From Gracilariopsis chorda (taxonomy: Eukaryota > Rhodophyta > Florideophyceae > Gracilariales > Gracilariaceae), in contig NBIV01000007.1 in the NCBI GenBank assembly GCA_003194525.1, positions 434,001 through 498,000 on the forward strand: DNA of 64,000 nucleotides, read 5' to 3'. Below the pieces are notes generated by a model. The model was not told the DNA's origin. It did not search any database and saw only the letters and a list, made by a program, of their open reading frames with translations. Below, one piece after another: positions 29,229 to 40,129 of this stretch (positions within the stretch are counted from its first letter, which is position 1; each line of letters opens with the position of its first letter). The translations under genes were made by a program, and so were the position numbers.

Positions 29229-30803
29229 TGGTAACTCTCTATCAGTTGGTGGAAGATCTCCGGTGTTAATTGTGCAATCCGTTACCATCGCGCTTTGCGA
29301 AAGGGTTAGACTGCTATATCAAAATCGAAAGCGCTTTGTAGCCAAGAGCGGGTTGCGACATGTTTCGCTCCGACAGAGCAATTGGTTTCATAGAGAAATC
29401 CTACCGTAGTACTTCGGTTAAGTCTGGACAAGCTACAACAAGGGCATAAATGAAAGCTCAGAAGAAGTTCGCCATATATCTTACATCTGGGGATATCAAT
29501 CGGAATAATTTACAGTAGAGGAGCAGAACTGGCACAGGACTCGACGGGACAATTCCGAATGAAAACGGGTAGACGGCCGAAGGTAGCAACATGATAGAAC
29601 GATCAGGAAGACGATGGTCATGCATTTGTCCAATAGCGTACTCTCGGAGCAGCGCTTTCTGGATAGAACTGCTAAGGGGTTAGATTGCTTACCCGTAACC
29701 CTTTACCATTTATCCTTTACCCTTCAGCGTTGCCATGGGTTGAGACTAAATCCTAGGCAGGGTACGAGGAAAATACGTAATCGAACAACGCCAGGGATTG
29801 CTCTGCATGAATGATGCAGAGGTCTACATGCTGTAGACCTCTGCATCACTCATGTAGACTCTACGTGTGTAGGTCTCCACGCCCTCTCACAGAGCGTGTT
29901 CAAATGATTTTGTCCCGCGTGGCGCAGTGTGCGATCTTGCAGTGGCCGATACAGAGGAGGATTCTAAGGCTACGGTAAGGGGATATCTCTTTCTCGCCGC
30001 AGCGGTGAATCCAGGCCCTAGGCCGACATGTATGTTTCATGTCCCACTCCGGGGCAGTTATGAAATGGGAAGCTCATGCCTCGCCGTGGGGTGATAAACC
30101 TATACGTGGCTATCTGCCGTTGGGTACTGTAGTTTTTGATGCCTGCTCACCATGCGCTAGTGGCTCGAAATAGGAAGCATGTCTTTGTTGCAGAGCAACA
30201 AAGACGGCTAAGTTAGATTTTTTGGATACTGTATCTGTCTCGTGTTTGGTTTAGTCCAAGGTGATTGGGGAGCTATAGCGGACATTATGTCTTGAGATAA
30301 GCAGCGAAGTCCCCGATTCGCGAGAAATCGACTGCCTCAACTGGATATTCCAGGAGCGCAAAGACCAGCGAGAAATAAGAACACAACGTTGGTAATATCG
30401 CCGTGGATTGTATCGTTGTCTTACGAATCTATCAACACCTTTCCTGCAAACGTGGTTGAAGAGGCGGAGATCGGAACTACACGCCCCTCATATGCAGAAT
30501 GGAATGGCTAACCACGACTATGTTTGCAGTGCGCGCATATTCAACAGACACCGACGATACACGTCGCTTTATGCGAACGCGGCCGTGCATTTATGTCTTC
30601 GGAATACAACAAGATGCGAGTTGTAAGTGATATACGAAGAGGAACCCTTTGCACCTTTACTTACATTCTTTGCTCAAGGCTTCGCGCATTCCTAGCCGTG
30701 CAGAGCAGTGCTCAAGACTCCGTTCCACTTAAAAGCCGTCTGTCTTCACAACTTGTTGCTACGTCCTTGGTAGCAACCTGCTCTTCTGTTGAACCACCCT
30801 ACA
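29229..30803. other. Gene-free interval with two perfect hairpins
   Basis: No credible gene lies in this 1.6-kb stretch. Hairpins lie at 29812-29848 (16-bp arms, GATGCAGAGGTCTAC core, 5-base loop) and 30181-30205 (GTCTTTGTTGC with an AGA loop). CACTTAAAAGCCG about 75 bp before the next gene is a possible core promoter. Confidence 0.45.
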
Positions 30804-31979
30804 ATGGCTCCGTATGTCTCTATCATCGCGCTCCTCACTGTAATCACACTTGCTACGCAATGTGATGCATGTTGTCCGTCTTCTTTCTCGCTTGCACTTG
30901 GGAGCTATACAAATCATGCCTGGTACCCACCTTCGAAGGGTACTGGAGTGTATATTGTTGACTACGCAAATGATCAACTGTGGCTATCCAAGGTTCTTAA
31001 GCCATCTATAACCAACGAAAACCCCGCCTACTTGGCTGTGCGTAGACCGTTTATCTATGTTGCCAATGAGAATTACCCGATCAACGGCTCTGTTACTCGT
31101 GTGTTCCTCTCTGATGATAGAAATACTGTCAGTTCTACGTTCGCTAATGCATCTGGCCACTTCACGACTTATGTGGCCATGCACTCGGAAGATATTGTAA
31201 TGGGCGCCAACTTCTTGAGCTCATTCGATACCTATATTAGTCGTGGAGATACATTTATGCGCGCACGTTCTTTTGTTGTACCACCGGAGCTTGCTTCAGA
31301 GATTGTCACTAACATGACTCTGGGTCCCATGTTTGGACAACCACACCCACATATTGTATTGCCCTACCGTGAAGGTGTTATTGTTTGTGACGCTGGATCT
31401 AACATTATTTGGTACTTCAGACTAGACTTTTCGTCGGGCGCCCTTTCAATGATCAATCGAGTACAGTTGCGCGTTACTGATGGACCGCGCCATGCGGTCA
31501 AGCATACGATGACAGATACCTTGTACATTCTTAATGAAGTATCAGTGTCGTTGGCTGTGCTGAAGCCGTCACATGATGGAGTGCAGCTCCAGTACATGAT
31601 GGACGTTCTGGAAGAAAAACAGGAAGGGGTAACTCTGGCGGCCATTAGAACAACGCAAGATGGGCGTTTCCTTTACGTTTCTGTCAGGAATCCGGGTACA
31701 ACTGACGGAGCTGTTGTGGCCTACAGGCTCAACCGCCACACCGGGGATATACAGCACAAGATCGGCATGTGGAGCACGTTCGGAGTGCATGCGAGAGACT
31801 TCTGCATAATTGAAAGAGCTAGGTTTATGGGTAGATGCACTAGCTTTTTGGCTTCTGTGCACAGAGATTCGGACAATCTGGTGCTTATCGAGAGAGATAG
31901 AGGTTCGGGAATGCTACGACCATATCCGGCTGCTACGCTCAATGTGTCGACGCCAACCTCAGTGACTCCCATATGGTGA
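30804..31979 (+). CDS. Secreted beta-propeller lactonase-like protein (391 aa)
   Basis: ATG at 30804 gives MAPYVSIIALLTVITLATQCDA, a clear signal peptide. The rest fits the lactonase/YbhE-type seven-bladed propeller (6-phosphogluconolactonase or carboxymuconate-cyclase-like): FSLALGSYTNHAWYPPSKGTG, YLAVRRPFIYVANEN, FGQPHPHIVLPYREGVIVCD, TDGPRHAVKH followed by TLYILNEVSVSLAVL, and RTTQDGRFLYVSVRNPGTTD. The GPRH-x-(9-12)-LYILNE order is diagnostic for the family. Several N-glycosylation sites (NGS, NAS, NMT, NVS) fit secretion. A cell-wall or extracellular sugar-lactone role is inferred from the signal peptide; the substrate is unknown. Confidence 0.85.
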   Translation: MAPYVSIIALLTVITLATQCDACCPSSFSLALGSYTNHAWYPPSKGTGVYIVDYANDQLWLSKVLKPSITNENPAYLAVRRPFIYVANENYPINGSVTRVFLSDDRNTVSSTFANASGHFTTYVAMHSEDIVMGANFLSSFDTYISRGDTFMRARSFVVPPELASEIVTNMTLGPMFGQPHPHIVLPYREGVIVCDAGSNIIWYFRLDFSSGALSMINRVQLRVTDGPRHAVKHTMTDTLYILNEVSVSLAVLKPSHDGVQLQYMMDVLEEKQEGVTLAAIRTTQDGRFLYVSVRNPGTTDGAVVAYRLNRHTGDIQHKIGMWSTFGVHARDFCIIERARFMGRCTSFLASVHRDSDNLVLIERDRGSGMLRPYPAATLNVSTPTSVTPIW

Positions 31980-33856
31980 TAATTGAAATTTCGTTCAGTG
32001 CGCAATTCCATGACAGACAGCCCAGGTGCTCGCTGTGAAGTTGAGATGAATACGCCTTGACACCGTCTAATGTTTGTGCATAACCAAGCGGAGGGAGCTC
32101 CGGTTCTTGTGATAGCGTAATAGTGTTATATTTTCTGTGAGCCACTGGGCCGTACCTTCCGATGCTCTGGTGGGTCGATCTTGTTCGCGATAATTCGCTT
32201 CTCCAATAGGATCGTTTCTTTCCCTAGTATTACAGTGTCGCTGACTGTCGTCTCTCTTCTTTCTCGCGGAGTTTGCATCTCACGGCAGCCTGGCGATGAA
32301 GCGATTTGTTCCCTTCTTTGCCTTCTGTTTTGCAGTTGCACTTCGGAACGTTCTTGTTCAGGTAAATTATGACGACAGCTGCAGAACGATATGGGCAAGC
32401 CATCCTTTCGCTCTCTGGTGTGAATTAGTCTGTTATCTCGCCCCAAGAAACGATTAGAGCACTTTGACCGCTGTGTGAACTTCTTTTTGGCGTCCAACAA
32501 GTCACTAGGCGCATCCACATGGCTCTTTTGCCGGGTTCTTGCCGTGGTTCTGTCAGCTCGACCAACCTAACACATGTGCTCAAGCGTTTATTGCGATATA
32601 AAGGTGCAGGAATAAAGGTATAAAGGGTTAGCGGTCCAGCCTACCTATACATATAGGTGGTTATTAAGCACTGGACCTTTCAATCAACGCCACAGTGACT
32701 TGATAGCCAGTCTATACAGATGCCGTGGTTATCAAGCGTAGGACCCTCCTGATTCTCAAAGAAGAAGAGAAACCATCACCACCAGCCCTCACAGCCTCCC
32801 AGTCAAAGCGCGAAGCGGCCCTTAGAGCAAGTACGACGTCTTTCTCGAGCCCCCATTTGAGAGATAAGGGAGTTAGGGCTAGCGATCCTAGCCCTCTTAT
32901 CATGACCCTTCTTTCGACTCCTGCCTTTGGGGTTCCTGCTGACGACACTCTTACGATATGTCTACCAGACCCTCCTTCATATCAGCATATACAATTTGTG
33001 TTTTTAGACGGCTTCGTCTTTTCTTTCCCTAATATATGGAAGTTCCTCGTAGCATGATTATAGCGGGATGAGACTTCATTTTCTTCACGAAGAGGGAGCA
33101 CACATATGACCATTCACTTAAAAAGTATTATTCCTAATGCATGCACACGATCAGTGGTCATAGCGGGGATCTTTGGCAGAGGCTCTGTCCTCTTTCGCGC
33201 AGAACCTTTTTCCTGTCCCTCGTTGACCTCTCTCTAAGACCAACGAGAAATGTCTTTATCATGATCTTACCGCGCTCTCACTGTCTCTGATTGCGAAGAG
33301 TGCAGTAGAAAAGATCGAAGGCGTGTAAGCTGCTTTCTCTAAAGACCGAGCACGCTAGAGTGACATGGTGACGAAGTCACTGTGGCCAAAACTGGCGCCA
33401 CACCTTCTGTCAGTTCAATCCTTTGTTTTTGTTCTGAAGCTGGAAAACAGTCGTGAAGATCATGGATTTCTCGACTGTTACATTGTATCTATTTCCATAC
33501 ATGTGTACCCGCAAGATGACGTTATTTCAAAGAACAGCTTATGAAGAGTTTCTTGGTCGCTATCAAAGATCGAAGTTCCGTGAAACGGGTTGTACATGAG
33601 AAACACTGCAGCGAAGTCGTAATGGAAATTTGTTGCCGACTATGCCCACCTGGTTGTGAAGCTAGTGCCTGTATCAAGATCAAACGGCGAAGAAAGCGAA
33701 AAGAAAATGGTTCAGCGCAAGAAGTACTCGCCTGTTGGAACAAGACAACTAGACAGACGTGTCTGACGGATCCTTATCGTCGAAGCGAAGAATTCAAAGG
33801 TGGAGCCGAAACTTAAAAGAACCTTTTCTATCCACTGATATGGACAGAGGGCCTGT
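31980..33856. other. Gene-free interval
   Basis: Nearly 1.9 kb without a convincing gene. Short frames exist on both strands (for example 32126-32518 minus and 33541-33816 plus) but lack protein-like composition or motifs. A near-duplicate word, GTGGTTATTAAGC / GTGGTTATCAAGC, lies at about 32658 and 32724, each followed by GGACC. AGGGCTAG-CGATC-CTAGCCCT is a small hairpin near 32876. Confidence 0.4.
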
Positions 33857-35924
33857 CTACAACTTTGCTGAGACTTTCGGCACTGCATGCTCACTTTCAC
33901 AACTCATCGTCGCCGCCCCAATACCTTTTGTGATGGCGTCAGCTTCACAATCACCTGCAGCCAGTGCAGCTATACAAACTCCAGCAAAGCAATCACCGGC
34001 TCCAGTTGTGTTCACCATCCCACTTCTGACATCTTTTGCGTCAAAGTCAGCGATTTGCAAACGTCCATTTACGCAAGAGTATTGACGGACACCTTGTTCT
34101 CCACGAGTGCATATCACAGAAGCCTTCTCTGCACACGACCTTAACAGGGCAAGGGCGCAGTCTTCAATGCTCCCCACACAGCCGAGCGCTCGACCCATTT
34201 CACAGAGCTCTGCTTCATTTGGGGAAGTGTACTTCACAGCACTGAGAGCACTCGCCATTACAATGCGAACGCATTTATGAAGACTTGTCGGCTCATACCA
34301 TACCGGTACGCCAGCTTTGGCGCATTGTGAAGCAACCTGGCTCAGCTGGGAAGGCAAAAGATTACCGTCTATGAGGGCAATTCGTGCTGTTCGAAGCGCG
34401 GAGGTAATATCTTCGAACGCGTCGTTTGCAAGAGGCACTCCATCGTGTTCTTCATTGCCAAACATATCGTTCAGATCTGCAACTGCAACCTTTGAAGAAA
34501 GCATACAACGTGTAAGTATACGGACAAAGACAATGTCAGCCCACTCCGCTTCGTCAAACTATACGAAGGACATGCCTTCTTTTGCTCAGTAAACGAGTCC
34601 AAGAAAGGGAAAAACTTACGGCGAGGTCTCCCCGATGATCATGCACAATGCTAACAACACCTGAACGCTTCCCAGGATATTGTCTTACATACCTTGTGTC
34701 CATGCCTTCTTGTTGCATGAAGCGCAGAAGTGTTTGACCAGCAACATCATCTCCAACACAAGATACAAATGTCACTCGTGCATTTCCAAGCGTGCTAGCC
34801 GCATGAGCGATGTTCCGACCAACGCCTCCAGCACATATACGGATAACACCCACGTTTGAAGTACGAGGCAATAACTCGGATCGCGGGTCGCAGTGAACAT
34901 CAAGCGCAGTGCCACCAACTACGAGCACATGAGGTTTGTCATCGGAAAAAGAAGTGAACGCCCTTTTCTGCAGTTGGGATAAATGCGCTGCAAGGCGTGC
35001 TGCAACGGCGGCATTGTTCTCCGCAAGTGCGATGTTTGCGCGTACCGATGCACCCTTCGTGAGCGCTGCGACTCGCTTTAAGAGGAAGGGGGTTACCTGG
35101 TTGGAGGTGAGTTGCTGTTGTTGCAATTCCTCCAATGCACGTCGCTCCGCCGATTCAATAAGGTTTGTATCTGCATCGAATCGTGCTGGGATTGGTACGG
35201 CCAACAACATTCCGCTTCGCAGACCGAGTCCCAGGGAATGCAAGAAGACGCTGGCAACATCTCGCTCAGATTGGACAGTAACAGGGGCTCGATGGGAAGA
35301 TCCGCGATGCAAAAAGGCCGGGAAAGACTTTGAACCAAGCACTAAAGTGGGAACAGAAGCGGTTTCCAGCAGTTCGAGTGTATTTGCCACGTCAAGGACA
35401 GATTTGACTCCCGCAGATACGACCAGCTGTGGAATGTTGGCCAATGCCGGGATATCTGCAGATATATCAAGCGGATGGGGAATACCCCTGTGTACACCCC
35501 CAATACCACCCGTGGCAAACACTTTCACGCCTGCAGTGGAGGAAAGAAACATAGTCGCTGCCACAGTAGTGGCGCCGTCTTCTTTTCGAGCCATTGCAGT
35601 TGGCAAGTCTCTAATGCTCAGCTTCCGCACATTTTGCGAGCGACATATGTGTGCGATTTGTTCATCGGTCAGCCCGATGAAGGGCACTCCGGAAAGCATG
35701 GCAACAGTGGCTGGTACTGCGCCATTTGCGCGAATTACATCCTGCAGTTGATGCGCAGCTCGTTTATTGTGGGGACGAGGTAGACCGTGGGCTAGAATAG
35801 TGGATTCCAATGCTACGACTGGGTCGCCGCGTGCAAGCGCCGCACGGACCTCGGGATGAACGCAAAGGATGCGTGCGACGGACGCTCTCGACTTCGAGAG
35901 CTCAAGCTCGCTCCAGCTGTGCAT
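33857..35924 (-). CDS. Pseudouridine-5'-phosphate glycosidase / pseudouridine kinase fusion, two exons (645 aa)
   Basis: The protein joins a PsuG (IndA-like) domain (about 15-325) to a PfkB-family kinase domain (about 335-640). The kinase phosphorylates pseudouridine and the glycosidase splits the C-glycosidic bond to uracil and ribose 5-phosphate. PsuG motifs are VVALESTILAHGLPRP (Glu40 matches the catalytic Glu), FATGGIGGVHRG and VVSAGVKSVLDV with the Schiff-base Lys. PfkB motifs are VVGGTALDVHC, ICAGGVGRNIAHAASTLG and the C-terminal signature VNTTGAGDCFAG. Exon 1 is 35924-34620 and exon 2 is 34489-33857. The 130-bp phase-0 intron (GTAAGTTTTTC donor, CTTCAAAG acceptor) joins HRGDLA to VAVADLNDM. 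The fused order G-K is known from other eukaryotes. Confidence 0.93.
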
Positions 35925-37196
35925 GATGCGCTCAGAGCCAGGGAAGTTTGCTTTGTGACCGCGCTGTAATCTGAAGATTGATCTTCAATCATGCATCCTT
36001 TTTTTCTTGCCGTCAGTCGGTAGCGTTAGCAATCTACCCTTGTTAAGAATACTGTACAGTACTCAAGAGAGCATCTAACCGTCTCTCTCTTCGGTTCTTC
36101 GATTTATACAACGTGCGCTTGAATACATTGGTAATGGGTTACGAAGAGTAGCCTTCCAGCAGGGGTAACCATTTACTTTGAGATTGTACGGGTTTGCCGT
36201 GGACGTTCGGTTCTGCGGCTTGCGGATGCCCCTGAGAGCATCGGCGGGCGGAACTGCATGTGCGCTGAGCGGGACTCGCCAGCACCTTGTGGTGATCCCT
36301 CACCACAGCAAGTATCCAGCGCAAAGCGATTTAGCATCGTGGGCTGCGCCAATTTTGATGCCCCTGAATGTAATATGACAGCGTTGTGTGAACACCGAGT
36401 AAAGTTTACTGACGGTACGGAGGGTAAAGAGTTAAAGGGTTACAACAGCTTTACACGCGTTGATACAGCGGGTGCGATGCATGTGCGGAGTACGATTTGG
36501 TGCAGTCATGATTGCGGCTTGCATTGAGGCATGGGAATGCATGAGAACGGGAATGCATACGAATGGCAATGCATAAGAATGTGCTTGAGATTCATTTCAA
36601 AGCGGGTGTTGCAACATGCAAGTCAAGACAGGGGCCCTCGCACCAACCATAGAACGTGATAAGTCGCAGGGCGCAGCTCCTGTGATGTGGTGTGTGCAAC
36701 CAGTAGTGTTGCGGCAAAGAGCCTTCAGCGAACGCGCTCTCTTTTCCAGAGCTTGGATAAGGCTTGGTAATGCTGGGAGTGGGTTGTAATGCACAAGTTG
36801 CGCGCTGCGCGTGTCTGCGTGTGGGAGAACAAGCGCGGAGCTGCGCCATCATGGCTCACGACGGGCTGCGGTTGGAGACGGCGGATTCGGATTCGGATTC
36901 GGTAGCTTTGCACGTGGCCACACAGCACGCTCCAACGCGCCGTGCGCCAGTGCTGACGCACGCATCATCATGATGCTGGCAAAAAAAATGGCACAGTAGC
37001 CGTACAACCGAGCCCCGCGCCCCACTGGCCAACGCCGCACAACTCAACTGCAAAGTGCACGTGCACCCAGCAACGCCATAGATAGTGCACCGAAAAGTCG
37101 TGCCACGCCTTCCCTTCCGTTATCCCATTCTTCGTCCTCCCCCGCGCGCATTGCTTACCAACGCTCTCCCAAGTCTTCTCCACCCATCGCGTCATA
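35925..37196. other. Gene-free interval with repeats
   Basis: No gene is visible in 1.27 kb. It holds R2 copy 2 (36245-36341) and a 16-bp tandem repeat, GGGAATGCATGAGAAC, three copies at 36533-36580. ATTCGGATTCGGATTCGG lies near 36888. The last 300 bp are the likely promoter and leader of the SPFH gene, and are CpG-rich. Confidence 0.5.
36245..36341 (-). repeat. Dispersed repeat R2, copy 2 (inverted)
   Basis: On the minus strand it reads CACGATGCTAAATCGCTTTG, then GTGGTGAGGGATCACCAC, GCGAGTCCCGCTCAGCG and CATGCAGTTCCGCCCG, collinear with 28527-28624. Confidence 0.85.
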
Positions 37197-39374
37197 ATGG
37201 GTAAGCAGCGACCTTTCTTCGAATTCAAAGGTTTGTCCGGTTTACTAGGAGACGCTTCTTCCTCAGATTCCCGTTCGAATCATCATACCTACTACTCCTC
37301 CGCCTACCCTTCTCACCGGCGCCGCCGCCGCCATCACCACCGTCGTCATCACCGCAAGCCCTCCAAGCATTACAGTCGTCGCAAGCACTTTGCCGAAGAT
37401 CAGCGCATCCGTAGAAAACGCGCCGAGTTGCGCAGTCGCGATGATCCCGCCTATCTGGCGCATGAGATGCGACGTGATGAACATCGCCGTGAAAGTGTTC
37501 GACATTCCGTTTTAGGCGGCGCTGAAGCGTCTCATGCGCCCTCGCAATCCGCCTACAACAGTAAGAAGGAGTACTTTGAACGTGTCCGTCATCAGTATGC
37601 AACCGCTTCTCCCAATTCTCACCCACCGTATCCACCTGATGCTCACCCGGTCCAATCACCCCCACCACCTGCCTTTGGCGCTCCTGAACACGACCCCATC
37701 GTTCAGCCACAAGTGAATCAGTCCGGCCTCCACTATACTGGGACGCCTCCGCCGCCGCCCCCACCTGCAGGAGCGCCTCCTCGCAGCGGAGCCAATAACG
37801 GCGCTCGTCGTCCGCTTTCAGACCCCGCTCAAAACTCAGAAGATCAGCACCTCGCTCAGCAGCAGTCTGAAGAAGAGGGCGAAGAGCTAATACCAGGTCA
37901 ACGTGGACTTCTTAAAAAGCTCTACAAGAGCAAGCTTCTGGAAGGCTTCACCGGCGACAAGCCTCGCAAGAAGCGTAAATGGTTCGCTGCTGCAGGCGCC
38001 CTGGCGGGAGCTGCGGCCCTCGCCTTTGCGGGTAAGAGGTACATGGACAGAAAGAAGGAAGAGCAAAAGGAACAGGAGGAACAAGCTGAGGCAGAGGCTG
38101 CCGAACAATATGGTGAGCCCGGTCCTTATGACGCCGAAGGCGTTTATCTCGGCCCAAACCCTCTGAACCTCGTTCCACCACCTACCAAGATTTCCGTCAA
38201 GGTTCCGCAGAATGAGATTTTCATTGTTGAGCGTAGCGGACAGTACCACCGTCAACTTCATGCAGGCAGTCACTTCCTTATCCCTTGTGTTGATACCGTT
38301 TCATTCCGATACTCGCTTAAGGAGGCCAGTATGCCCATTCCCTGGCTACCGTGCTTTACGCGCGATAACGTTCCCATACGTGTTAACGCGGCTGTGTTCA
38401 TTCGGGTAGACAACGCGGTAGATGCTTCTTACAACATTGACAACGCGTATCATTCTTTCATTATCCTGGTTCAGAGCACCATAAAACGAGAGTTCAATAA
38501 GATGACCGTGGAACAGGCATACACCGAACATCATCAACTGGACCAGATTATCAAGGACATTGTTAACACAGCGGCCAGAGCATGGGGTATTCGCTGCACT
38601 CGCTTTGAGATTGGCGAAGTCGAGCTGCCAGAAGACCTTCGCGTCTCCCTCGAACAAGCCGCCGCCGCGGACAGACAACGTCGCGAAGAAGTACGCGCCG
38701 CCGAAACACAACGCGAAATCATGGTCAACCGCGCTGAGGCAGAGATGCAAATGCAGATGAGAATGTCACAAGCTCGACAAGTGGAAATGGTGAACCAAGC
38801 CATCGGCGAGGCACATGCCATCACCGAACGTAGTGAAGCTATCACCAACGCCATGAGGGATCTTGCAGAAGCTGTCAGTGGCCCGAATGGTGAGAAGGCC
38901 ATGCAAATGCGCCTTGCAGAGCAGTATCTCCAAGCGTATGGACAAATTGCGACCGCTGGCGGAAACCCTCCCGCACCGGATCCTCGTCGTGTGGCCGCCA
39001 CCATGAATGACGCCATTGGCCTGTTGAACACGTTGGGACAGCCAAGTTCAAATGTGCACAACCCTTGTGTCTTCCCCGAGACAAATCCGTTTGCTAACGC
39101 ACCTCAGTTTCAACCACAAGCAGGTAGTTCTACCGGAGGTATGATCCAAGGTGTTCCGGACGTACCTACTACAGGCATTTATCACCCTTCACAAGGCAGT
39201 CAGCACCATTCCAGTGGAATTCCCCCAGGGACGCCAGCCATGTCTCAAACCACAATGCAGGGCGGTCAAGGCTCAACAACTCCTGCTGGGAAAGCGTTGA
39301 AGCCTTATCCACAGCCAAGGAGAACACCCGCAAAACAACGCCCGAAATCAACACCGAAGTTCAAACCGACTTGA
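37197..39374 (+). CDS. SPFH/Band-7 domain membrane protein (725 aa)
   Basis: The N-terminal 110 residues are His/Arg-rich (RRRRRHHHRRHHRK), followed by a Pro-rich linker with PPPPPPPAGAPP. Basic residues (KKRK) precede one hydrophobic span (WFAAAGALAGAAALAFAG, 262-279). The SPFH domain covers about 330-550: KVPQNEIFIVERSGQYHR, LIPCVDTV, FTRDNVPIRVNAAVFIRVDN, then the helical EAVREQ-like stretch with Ala/Glu repeats (RREEVRAAETQREIMVNRAE). It resembles stomatin-like proteins, which form ring-shaped membrane scaffolds, but the long N-terminal extension and Gln/Pro/Thr-rich tail are unusual. Which membrane it serves is not clear from the sequence. A second, divergent SPFH-like gene lies 7 kb downstream (46553). 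Confidence 0.9.
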   Translation: MGKQRPFFEFKGLSGLLGDASSSDSRSNHHTYYSSAYPSHRRRRRHHHRRHHRKPSKHYSRRKHFAEDQRIRRKRAELRSRDDPAYLAHEMRRDEHRRESVRHSVLGGAEASHAPSQSAYNSKKEYFERVRHQYATASPNSHPPYPPDAHPVQSPPPPAFGAPEHDPIVQPQVNQSGLHYTGTPPPPPPPAGAPPRSGANNGARRPLSDPAQNSEDQHLAQQQSEEEGEELIPGQRGLLKKLYKSKLLEGFTGDKPRKKRKWFAAAGALAGAAALAFAGKRYMDRKKEEQKEQEEQAEAEAAEQYGEPGPYDAEGVYLGPNPLNLVPPPTKISVKVPQNEIFIVERSGQYHRQLHAGSHFLIPCVDTVSFRYSLKEASMPIPWLPCFTRDNVPIRVNAAVFIRVDNAVDASYNIDNAYHSFIILVQSTIKREFNKMTVEQAYTEHHQLDQIIKDIVNTAARAWGIRCTRFEIGEVELPEDLRVSLEQAAAADRQRREEVRAAETQREIMVNRAEAEMQMQMRMSQARQVEMVNQAIGEAHAITERSEAITNAMRDLAEAVSGPNGEKAMQMRLAEQYLQAYGQIATAGGNPPAPDPRRVAATMNDAIGLLNTLGQPSSNVHNPCVFPETNPFANAPQFQPQAGSSTGGMIQGVPDVPTTGIYHPSQGSQHHSSGIPPGTPAMSQTTMQGGQGSTTPAGKALKPYPQPRRTPAKQRPKSTPKFKPT

Positions 39375-40129
39375 TGCTTGTGTTGGCTATGCAATATAAA
39401 GGACCTTATTCTTGCTTTGATGCTATGTGCTGGTAAACAAAAAACGAGTCAAATGTGCACATGCCGGTACGCGACGGAACAAATTCTTTTTCGTGCTTCT
39501 CAATGGATAAGTTGCATGGATGAGTGAGAAGGCCATTGTTAACATGAAAATAGCGACTGAGAAATTCTCCCAAGATCATTTACAACCGTGCTTTCGAGTT
39601 TGTCTAGCAAAAGATTGTGAATATGGTTGCTGGTGGCACAAAGTTTTGACTCCTTTGCTTGAAGCAACCAAGGCGTTGGATGAAAGTTGCTGTATTTGCG
39701 GTTGTGTGGACTTACATGGATAAGACAAAATGGGCTCTAGAATGCGTGCACTTGATACGTAGGCTAAAAGGTTAGACCTAGACCGCTAACCCTCACCATA
39801 AAGGCTTGATGTATAGTGCTTCATGCAACAGGTGTTTTGTGAATCACTAGTAAAACCGGTAGGCTACAAGGGGCTACAACGGTACGATGAAAGTGCCACT
39901 GGTGGTTGCTTTTCTCGGTTGTTGCTGGTTGCGCCTTCTGCCGAATGTGAACGGTGTTACGCTTCATCAAGAACTTGGTCTCTTTTCTATGATAAGCCCA
40001 ACCCTCTTCCGGCGCCTGTGCCTACCCGAAGCGCGCCCGTCTTCGCCATAATCCGCAGTGCCACGTCTTATTTGGACGCGGGCGAGTAACGTTTACCTAC
40101 GCTAAGTGATGTTGAAGCTCGTCAGCTCC
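39375..40129. other. Gene-free interval
   Basis: I see no gene, RNA or clear repeat in these 755 bases. Frames here are short and lack protein-like composition. Confidence 0.4.

Noticed and set aside
32126-32518. A 130-codon minus-strand frame starting MDAPSDLLDAKKKF
   Set aside because: Composition is Arg/Glu/Gln-skewed with no motif or supporting context; left as intergenic.
33541-33816. A 91-codon frame with a cysteine cluster (CCRLCPPGC)
   Set aside because: No zinc or disulfide pattern that fits a family, and it ends just before the pseudouridine gene's 3' end; probably chance.
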